From positions 1-26,845 of IMG/VR virus record IMGVR_UViG_3300017765_000038: 26,845 nt of DNA; one strand, 5' to 3'. Made by a program: the position numbers and the translations under genes. Below are positions 21,497-26,845 of the stretch, one piece after another. Numbering within the stretch: the first letter of the stretch is position 1; each line of letters starts with the position of its first letter. This DNA comes from a virus. The notes below the pieces were generated by a model. The model was not told where the DNA came from, did not search any database, and saw nothing but the letters and a program-made list of their open reading frames with translations.

Positions 21497-23970
21497 TGAC
21501 TGCTCTTGATTCCTCACAATGGATGTACGCATCTGGTGGTTTCTATTCTCACACGATAGACCAATCCTTGCGTTTTGAAGATGGCGGCAGTCCTTCTTTG
21601 GAAAGAGACCAATCCAGCACAACCTCTTCAAGTGACAAAGCGTTTACTTTTTCTTGTTGGGTTAAGCGTGGAAATTTTGGTTCTTACCAAGCTCTCTTAG
21701 GCACAGAAGAAAGTGGCGACAGAGAATATTTTGGTTTTATGGATACAAATTATTTCATTTACCAATTTAACAACGGAACTAATTTAATTAGTAACCGTCT
21801 TTTTAGAGATTCTGCTTCTTGGTATCACATAGTTGTCGCTGTAAACATCAATGAAAGCACAGCGGCAGATAGACAAAAAATCTATGTAAACGGTTCTCAG
21901 CTAACCTCTTTTAGTTCAGCCAATTATTATGGTTCTAGCGATACTGTAAACTTTATGAAAAGTGGAATTGCAACAAGGGTTGGAGGTTTAAACAGTAGCA
22001 ATGCTATTCCCCTTGACGGTTATCTAGCAGAAGTGCATTTTGTGGATGGCTCTGCATTAGCACCAACCTCATTTGGCGAAACTAAAGCTGGCATCTGGAT
22101 CCCCAAGCAGTACTCAGGCTCCCACGGTAACAATGGTTTTTACCTGCCGTTTGATGATAGCGGTGCTATAGGCGATGACGAATCTGCAAACACAAACGAT
22201 TTTACAGTCAGCAACATTACGGCAACAGATGTAGTGCCTGATAGTCCTACGAATAACTTTGCTGTAATAGCAAATGATAAGGGCGGAACATCGCAAGATT
22301 ACACTGAAGGCAATCTACACGCTAACCAAGATGGTTCGGGTGCTGGTTCTTATGCGGCTAAATCAACAATGCTTGTGCCTATGAACTCTGGCAAATGGTA
22401 TTGTGAGGCACTATCAGATGCAAGTGGGGGATCTGGTGCAGGACTAGGTACATATACAGCCGATACAATCAATAGAGTTGGAACTGCTAGTTATTACTAT
22501 ACAGGCAATATTGTTGTAGCGAATGACGTTATTCATTACTATTCCAGCGGAGGTATATACCAAAATGGTCAACAACAAAGTGGTTTAGCAACCGTTGGTG
22601 ATAAAGACATTATTGGTATGCTTGTTGATACTGATGCAAAGACTGTGCAGTTTTATGTAAACGGTTCTGCGGCTGGCTCTGCAATAAGCATGAACAATAC
22701 AACAGACCCTGTTGGCGCACAGTTACATGGACATAATACCAGACCGTTCATGTTCAACTTTGGTCAAGGTTCTGATTTTGCTGACAGAAGCGCATCTGGT
22801 TCTGCAAACGCACAAGATGCCAATGGCATTGGTAATTTTTATTACACTCCACCTGCTGACGCAAAAGCGTTTTGCACAGCCAACCTACCCGACCCTGCCA
22901 TAGACCCTGCACAAGACGAAGAGCCAGCAGATTATTTCGATACTCAATTATGGACAGGCACGGGCAGTGGACAATCACTTAGCAATTTTTCATTTCAACC
23001 CGATTGGTTATGGTTTAAACATAGAAATGGTGGCTCTGACCATGCAATATTCGACTCAGTAAGAGGGGTCAACGCAGGGCTTTCATCAAATAACACTAAC
23101 GATGAAAATACAAGTGCTAGTGGCTCTCAAGATTTAGTAAGCTTTGATAATGATGGCTTTACCACAGGCACACCATCTCAATATGGTTCATTAGGAAGTA
23201 ATACAAATACTATTGTTACATGGGCTTGGAGAGGTGGCGGCTCTGCGTCTAGCAACTCAGCAGGTGACATAACATCGTCTGTATCTGCAAACACTGAGTC
23301 GGGGTTTAGTATAGTGGGTTACACAGGAGATGGAACATCTGCAACAAGAACTATTGGCTGTGGGTTAACAAAAAAACCAGAAGCAGTTATCTTAAAAAAT
23401 AGAACATCCGATAGTGTTACTGATACTTGGTTCGTTTGGCATACAGCATTTGGTACTGCTTCACCATCTAAATACATGACTTTGTACAACTCAGATGCTG
23501 TAGCGGCATCTGGTGTATTTGTAGATAGTTCATTTTCTGACAACAGCGGCAATGCGCTATTTGCAGTTGATGGCAGTTACAATGGTGTAAATAAATCAGG
23601 CACAACTTATATAGCTTACTGTTTTCACAGCGTTGAGGGCTACAGCAAGGTTGGCGGCTCATACACAGGCAATGGAAATGCTGATGGGCCGTTCATCTAC
23701 ACAGGGTTTAGGCCAGCGTGGGTTATGATAAAGCGTACTAATGGCTCAGGTAACTGGGTAATTCTTGACAATAAGCGTGAGGGATTTAACCCAGACCAAG
23801 ACGGTCTGGATGCAAACAGTGCTGGCGCAGAAGGTTCAGCTGAACAATCTGACTTTCTTTCTACTGGATTCAAAGTGCGTAACAATAGCACAGGAAACAA
23901 TGGCTCAGACAACACTTTTATATATCTTGCCTTTGCAGAACAACCCGCAAAATATTCTAATGCCCGATGA
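21496..23970 (+). CDS. Large lectin-like receptor-binding tail protein (LamG + SPRY-like + repeated DUF7483-like modules)
   Basis: 824 residues; the ATG overlaps the fibre stop. Residues about 15-200 form a concanavalin/LamG-like fold (AFTFSCWVKRGNF, SWYHIVVAVNI, KIYVNGSQLTSF, LDGYLAEVHFVDGSALAPTS). Residues about 230-440 look SPRY/B30.2-like (GKWYCEALSDASGG, TVQFYVNGSAAGS, FMFNFGQGSDF). The last 330 residues hold three related modules starting near 500 (FQPDWLWFKHRN), 626 (KKPEAVILKNRT) and 738 (FRPAWVMIKRTN), each with a strand-rich body and a YIAY/FIYLAF end, as in DUF7483 proteins. It is the best candidate for host-surface recognition. By eye it contains no CCWGG at all, unlike the phage backbone. 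Confidence 0.78.
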   Translation: MTALDSSQWMYASGGFYSHTIDQSLRFEDGGSPSLERDQSSTTSSSDKAFTFSCWVKRGNFGSYQALLGTEESGDREYFGFMDTNYFIYQFNNGTNLISNRLFRDSASWYHIVVAVNINESTAADRQKIYVNGSQLTSFSSANYYGSSDTVNFMKSGIATRVGGLNSSNAIPLDGYLAEVHFVDGSALAPTSFGETKAGIWIPKQYSGSHGNNGFYLPFDDSGAIGDDESANTNDFTVSNITATDVVPDSPTNNFAVIANDKGGTSQDYTEGNLHANQDGSGAGSYAAKSTMLVPMNSGKWYCEALSDASGGSGAGLGTYTADTINRVGTASYYYTGNIVVANDVIHYYSSGGIYQNGQQQSGLATVGDKDIIGMLVDTDAKTVQFYVNGSAAGSAISMNNTTDPVGAQLHGHNTRPFMFNFGQGSDFADRSASGSANAQDANGIGNFYYTPPADAKAFCTANLPDPAIDPAQDEEPADYFDTQLWTGTGSGQSLSNFSFQPDWLWFKHRNGGSDHAIFDSVRGVNAGLSSNNTNDENTSASGSQDLVSFDNDGFTTGTPSQYGSLGSNTNTIVTWAWRGGGSASSNSAGDITSSVSANTESGFSIVGYTGDGTSATRTIGCGLTKKPEAVILKNRTSDSVTDTWFVWHTAFGTASPSKYMTLYNSDAVAASGVFVDSSFSDNSGNALFAVDGSYNGVNKSGTTYIAYCFHSVEGYSKVGGSYTGNGNADGPFIYTGFRPAWVMIKRTNGSGNWVILDNKREGFNPDQDGLDANSAGAEGSAEQSDFLSTGFKVRNNSTGNNGSDNTFIYLAFAEQPAKYSNAR

Positions 23971-23982
23971 TAGGAGATAACA

Positions 23983-24537
23983 ATGCCTTGGAAATTAGGT
24001 AATAAAATAATCAGAGAAGGGCGTAGCTGGTCTGCCGATGGCATAACCCATCCTACCAACTGGGCTATCTGGTCAGATGCAGATAAGAAAGCATTAGGGC
24101 TAACATGGGAAGACCCACCGGCATCGTACGATAATCGTTTCTACTGGGATGCAAGCACACCAAAGGCATTGGATGATGTCAACGAAGTAGATAGTGATGG
24201 CAAGGCAATCATTAGCCCCATAACAAAAAAACAAATTGTAACGCTGGGCCTTAAAAGCCAGTGGAGGGCTATCATCAAGCAACAGGCGGCAGGGTTACTT
24301 GCCTCAACAGATTGGTACGTTACACGCAAAGCAGAGGACAGCACAGCAACAATACCGTCTGATGTGACAACATACAGGGCCGCTGTTCGCACCAAATCTG
24401 GGCAGATAGAAACATTGATAGCAGATGCGGCTGACCATGCGGCTTTTATGGCATTGTTTGATGTGCCGATGGATAATCAAAAACCACCACAGCCAACTGG
24501 CAACGCTCCAATTAATGATTGGCCTGATGAGTTATGA
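23983..24537 (+). CDS. Tail fibre assembly / chaperone-like protein (DUF4376-like)
   Basis: 184 residues with AGGAG upstream. The N-terminal half begins MPWKLGNKIIREGRSW and has THPTNWAIWSDADKKALGLT, typical of small proteins that follow marine phage fibre genes. The C-terminal half, LLASTDWYVTRKAEDSTATI then PSDVTTYRAAVRTKSGQIET, is the DUF4376/tail-assembly-type helical pair in which a TDWY motif precedes two helices. The end is Pro-rich. The role is inferred from position: folding or attaching the receptor-binding protein directly upstream. Confidence 0.65.
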   Translation: MPWKLGNKIIREGRSWSADGITHPTNWAIWSDADKKALGLTWEDPPASYDNRFYWDASTPKALDDVNEVDSDGKAIISPITKKQIVTLGLKSQWRAIIKQQAAGLLASTDWYVTRKAEDSTATIPSDVTTYRAAVRTKSGQIETLIADAADHAAFMALFDVPMDNQKPPQPTGNAPINDWPDEL

Positions 24538-24619
24538 ACTAGGTGAACCAGAATTTTTTTGCAGATAAATTACAAAGGCCAAAAGAATGAGATGGATATT
24601 GAAACTGTGGAGAGCGATT

Positions 24620-24730
24620 ATGCCGCACATCTATGACTTAAACCCAAAGCTGAAACCTAAGGCAACAAAGGATAAGGCCCCTGCCCCGAAAAAGCGTGGC
24701 CGTCCAAAAGGAAGCAAGGCTAAAAAATGA
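24620..24730 (+). CDS. AT-hook micro-protein
   Basis: 36 residues from the ATG at 24620 (GGAG at 24609-24612); an upstream in-frame ATG at 24587 would give 47. After MPHIYDLNPKLK the chain is Lys/Pro/Ala-rich and ends KKRGRPKGSKAKK, a textbook AT-hook core (RGRPKGS) that binds the minor groove of AT-rich DNA. The stop overlaps the next ATG (ATGA). Its place between fibre chaperone and lysis genes gives no further hint. It might condense DNA or modulate transcription. Confidence 0.6.
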   Translation: MPHIYDLNPKLKPKATKDKAPAPKKRGRPKGSKAKK

Positions 24731-24897
24731 GTAAGACTACTGCCGCATCTGTCAAAGCAGAACTAGACACGCTGACTGCATTGAGCCAGGAGCGTTTTAT
24801 TGAACTGCTCAGTCGGGTCAAAAGACTAGAGGCTGTGTTGGTCGGTTCGGCAGGGACAACGATTGTGTTGTTGCTTACCATGTTAGTGCGAGGCTGA
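24727..24897 (+). CDS. Small coiled-coil + C-terminal membrane segment protein (XhlA/holin-accessory-like)
   Basis: 56 residues. An N-terminal amphipathic helix (SVKAELDTLTALSQERFIEL, then LSRVKRLEAV) is followed by one membrane segment at about 36-54 (LVGSAGTTIVLLLTMLV). That layout recalls XhlA-type holin partners and other small phage lysis proteins. AAGG precedes the ATG by eight bases. It is too short for firm family assignment. Confidence 0.6.
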   Translation: MSKTTAASVKAELDTLTALSQERFIELLSRVKRLEAVLVGSAGTTIVLLLTMLVRG

Positions 24898-24900
24898 CCC

Positions 24901-25347
24901 ATGTTGGCGGAACTAGCGGCAGCAAATGCGGCTTTCGCTATCATCAAAAAAACCATCACCAACACTGGTGAGATTGCAAAGGCTGGCAAGGCCATCTCTG
25001 ATTTTGTGATAGCCAAAGAAGAACTCCAGCGCAAAGGGCAGAAGAAGAAAAAGTCAGGCGTAAGGACAAGTGACCTAGAGGAGTTTATGGCTCTAGAAGC
25101 GATTAGACAAAAAGAAGAAGAACTCAAGCAGTTCATGATTTACGCGGGTCGTCCTGGCTTATGGCATGACTGGCAGAAGCATCAGGCAGAAGCAAGGAAA
25201 GAGCGGCGTGTCCAAGAAGAACTCGCAAAAAGAAGAAGGGCGGAAATCCTTGACGCTCTGGGGCTGGGTGCTGTGGCTTTGTTTATATCTGCTTTGGTGG
25301 CTGGCCTTATAGCCTGGGTGGTGTGGCTCAAAGGAGGGTTCAAATGA
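24901..25347 (+). CDS. Coiled-coil phage protein with C-terminal membrane anchor
   Basis: 148 residues. The start MLAELAAANAAFAIIKKTIT and the block DLEEFMALEAIRQKEEELKQ followed by GRPGLWHDWQKHQAEARKER are shared with short proteins in the lysis region of many marine phages. Residues 35-118 are strongly charged and helical. The last 30 residues hold one membrane helix (about 119-143, GLGAVALFISALVAGLIAWV) and a short basic tail. A spanin- or holin-like role is possible from position; no lipobox or spanin partner is seen. Confidence 0.65.
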   Translation: MLAELAAANAAFAIIKKTITNTGEIAKAGKAISDFVIAKEELQRKGQKKKKSGVRTSDLEEFMALEAIRQKEEELKQFMIYAGRPGLWHDWQKHQAEARKERRVQEELAKRRRAEILDALGLGAVALFISALVAGLIAWVVWLKGGFK

Positions 25348-25556
25348 GTGACTGGTTCGACAAATATCTGAAGGTAAACATCACTGCAAAGCTGACAATG
25401 ATTGCGTCAGTGGCCATGTCCTGGAGATGTGCGGAGTGGTTTATGAATCTTGAAGAGCCCACAACACAGCAGTCCGCTTTTGTGAGCGTAATTATGGGGG
25501 TCATGACAGGTGTGTATGGCCTATATCTTGGGAAAGAAGCGAAAGGAAAAAGCTAA
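25344..25556 (+). CDS. Small two-helix membrane protein, holin candidate
   Basis: 70 residues from the ATG at 25344 (AAAGGAGG upstream; ATGA overlap). Two hydrophobic helices are visible: about 15-35 (AKLTMIASVAMSWRCAEWFM) and about 47-66 (SAFVSVIMGVMTGVYGLYLG), with a short charged N-terminus and a Lys-rich C-terminus, as in class II holins. It is the second putative holin in the cassette, besides the 3TM-type protein at 25705. Confidence 0.65.
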   Translation: MSDWFDKYLKVNITAKLTMIASVAMSWRCAEWFMNLEEPTTQQSAFVSVIMGVMTGVYGLYLGKEAKGKS

Positions 25557-25708
25557 TGCCTATGGGAAAAGGAACTTACGGTTCAAAGGTGGGCAGACCA
25601 CCAAAGAACAAGAAACTTGCAGCCATGTCTGGTGACAAAAACAAAATCACTCGTGGCGATATAATCATGGCGGCAAAGAAGAAGGCCATGAAAAAAGGCA
25701 AAGCATGA
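25556..25708 (+). CDS. 50-residue basic protein with GRPPK AT-hook-like motif
   Basis: The ATG shares a base with the previous TAA (TAATG) and the stop overlaps the next start (ATGA). The chain begins MPMGKGTYGSKVGRPPKNKK, in which GRPPK is an AT-hook-like core, then continues with KITRGDIIMAAKKKAMKK. Short MGKGTYGSKxGRP proteins are common in marine phages. It was too short to stand out by length alone but fits the gap exactly. Confidence 0.55.
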   Translation: MPMGKGTYGSKVGRPPKNKKLAAMSGDKNKITRGDIIMAAKKKAMKKGKA

Positions 25709-26088
25709 TTAATGCTCTTATTGGCCCTCTGGCATCCCTGGCAGGGTCTTTCCTGGAAGGCCAGGTATCAAAGCAAAAAGCCAAGGCCACTTTGGCACAG
25801 ACTGAGGCTGAGGCTAAGGCTGAGGTAATGAAGACTGCGGCACAGCATGATAGTAAGTGGGAACTCATCATGGCTGAGTCTACAAAATCCTCAATCAAGG
25901 ATGAGATAGTCACGATTGTTGTCTTGATTCCTGTGGTCCTGGTGTTCATCCCTGGCATGGAAGAGGTCGTGAAGAACGGCTTTGACCGCTTAAATGAATT
26001 GCCTGACTGGTATCAATACCTGGTTTTCCTGGTGTGCAGTGCGGCCCTGGGCATTAAAGGCCTGGATAAATTTAAGAGGCGCAAGTGA
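25705..26088 (+). CDS. Holin of the 3TM / GTA-release type
   Basis: 127 residues. An N-terminal weakly hydrophobic helix (INALIGPLASLAGSFLEG), an Ala/Lys/Glu-rich helix (20-60), then membrane segments at about 67-86 (EIVTIVVLIPVVLVFIPGM) and 102-119 (WYQYLVFLVCSAALGIKGL) and a basic end (DKFKRRK). This pattern, including the WYQYLVFL segment, matches the GTA_holin_3TM family (first known from the Rhodobacter gene transfer agent). It forms the inner-membrane hole that lets out the endolysin encoded next, with a 4-base overlap. Confidence 0.8.
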   Translation: MINALIGPLASLAGSFLEGQVSKQKAKATLAQTEAEAKAEVMKTAAQHDSKWELIMAESTKSSIKDEIVTIVVLIPVVLVFIPGMEEVVKNGFDRLNELPDWYQYLVFLVCSAALGIKGLDKFKRRK

Positions 26089-26615
26089 AACAAAACTTTG
26101 CACAGTGTCTGCGATGGTTGCTGCATCATGAGGGCGGGTTCGTTGACCATCCTGATGACCCTGGCGGGATGACAAACAAAGGCATCACTGCCAAAACCTA
26201 TCAGCGTTGGCTGTCGGAAACGATTGATGAGGACGCTGTTGTAACTGAAGAGACTTTGAGAAACATACCTGACAATCATGTGTCTCAAATATACCGCCAG
26301 GAATACTGGGTAAAAGTTTCTGGTGACAATCTCCCTGGTGGCCTGGACTGGAGCATTTTTGACTGGGCGGTCAACTCTGGTCCAGGTCGCTCCGCCAGAG
26401 CAATACAACGCATACTCAAGGTCAAAGCTGACGGAGACATAGGCCCAAAGACACTGGCCGCAATCAGAGAACATGACGCGGCCAGCTTGATAGATGATAT
26501 GTATTTTAGGCGACAGGCCTTTTATGAGCGGCTAAAGACCTTCCCCACATTTGGAGCGGGATGGACCCGCCGCAATGATGAGACTAGGGAGCAAGCGCAC
26601 CAGCTAGCACAGTAG
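26085..26615 (+). CDS. Endolysin, GH108 muramidase with peptidoglycan-binding domain
   Basis: 176 residues from a GTG at 26085. The catalytic start is LLHHEGGFVDHPDDPGG with Glu16 as the expected acid, followed by GMTNKGITAKTYQRW, as in GH108 (zliS-type) lysozymes. GLDWSIFDWAVNSGPGRSAR and ILKVKADGDIGPKTLAAI mark the border to the C-terminal predicted peptidoglycan-binding domain (PG_binding_3). No signal peptide is seen, so holin release is needed. The last 32 bases overlap the convergent LexA-like gene. Confidence 0.92.
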   Translation: MKQNFAQCLRWLLHHEGGFVDHPDDPGGMTNKGITAKTYQRWLSETIDEDAVVTEETLRNIPDNHVSQIYRQEYWVKVSGDNLPGGLDWSIFDWAVNSGPGRSARAIQRILKVKADGDIGPKTLAAIREHDAASLIDDMYFRRQAFYERLKTFPTFGAGWTRRNDETREQAHQLAQ

Positions 26616-26823
26616 TCTTTATGACTTCAATCATGCGGCGGTTGCCTGGCAGGGTTTTTATATATCCCCTGGCCTCAATCTTTTTGACATGAGCGGCAAC
26701 GCCCCCGATAGATGATACCCCTACCCCGTCAGCAATCTCCGCATAGGTAGGGCTGTACCCCTTCTCCACCTGGTAATCCACGATAAAGTCCAGGACATCC
26801 TTTTGTCTTTTAGTCAGGCTCAT
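26584..26823 (-). CDS. LexA N-terminal-domain-only repressor
   Basis: 79 residues from the ATG at 26823-26821; a GTG 12 bases further upstream (26835) is an alternative, but MSLTKRQKDVLDFI is the canonical start of the LexA fold. Residues 1-65 match the LexA winged helix: SPTYAEIADGVGVSSIGGVAAHVKKIEARGYI and a basic wing (PGNRRMIEV). The S24 peptidase and dimerisation half is missing, so self-cleavage on DNA damage is not possible. It is the only minus-strand gene, convergent with the endolysin and overlapping it by 32 bases. It may control early genes beyond the window edge. Binding sites cannot be seen because only 22 bases lie upstream. Confidence 0.75.
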   Translation of the reverse strand: MSLTKRQKDVLDFIVDYQVEKGYSPTYAEIADGVGVSSIGGVAAHVKKIEARGYIKTLPGNRRMIEVIKTTVLAGALAP

Positions 26824-26845
26824 GCGGTCATCCACTTCTGTGCAA

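Noticed and set aside
24538-24575. Seven-T run after the fibre chaperone gene as a terminator
   Set aside because: The bases before it form no stable stem (GGTGAACC has too small a loop), so there is no intrinsic terminator structure.

Overview
The window is about 26.8 kb of a tailed bacteriophage with a short, T7-like tail (podovirus architecture). It carries almost the whole morphogenesis half of the genome on the + strand. Genes are packed tightly and mostly overlap by 4 to 60 bases. The order is terminase, portal, scaffold, capsid, tail tube, ejected internal core proteins, tail fibre, receptor-binding protein and lysis genes. The portal, scaffold, tubular A, tubular B and core proteins resemble T7 gp8, gp9, gp11, gp12, gp14, gp15 and gp16, but there is no T7-type RNA polymerase promoter pattern that I can recognise. 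Small proteins of the DUF6378 and DUF6321 types, the Bbp19-like protein and the GTA-type 3TM holin point to a (probably marine) proteobacterial host, most likely an alphaproteobacterium. HMO-2011-like phages of SAR116 bacteria are one candidate group. That placement is inference.

Layout. 1-1277: a cluster of TGGGACA/TGTCCCA repeats and a perfect hairpin at the start of an unrecognised gene, then a winged-helix (HTH_36-like) protein that may be the replication or regulatory protein using those sites. 1278-1434: a gap with a GC hairpin and a weak promoter candidate. 1435-3943: DUF6378 protein, NrdR-like zinc ribbon, small and large terminase. 3937-5356: GNAT-like protein and four small, mostly basic proteins. 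5343-8044: portal, Cys-rich 50-residue protein, Bbp19-like protein, scaffold. 8045-8218: a gap with a strong 16-bp stem plus T-run (terminator or attenuator) just before the capsid gene. 8219-11999: major capsid, probable decoration protein, tail tubular A and B. 12001-19686: four internal virion proteins; the third carries a zeta-toxin-like P-loop kinase domain. 19748-24537: tail fibre, large lectin-like receptor-binding protein and fibre chaperone. 24620-26615: two AT-hook micro-proteins, several membrane proteins including holins, and a GH108 endolysin. 26584-26823 (minus): a LexA N-terminal-domain-only repressor converging on the endolysin.

The most interesting features are two. First, a zeta-like UDP-sugar kinase fold sits inside a protein that should be injected into the host with the DNA. 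Second, the pentamer CCWGG is many times over-represented along the phage backbone but absent, by eye, from two blocks: the zeta domain (16202-16763) and the distal tail fibre/receptor-binding block (20851-24785). These two blocks therefore look like later acquisitions. All counts were made by reading, not by program.
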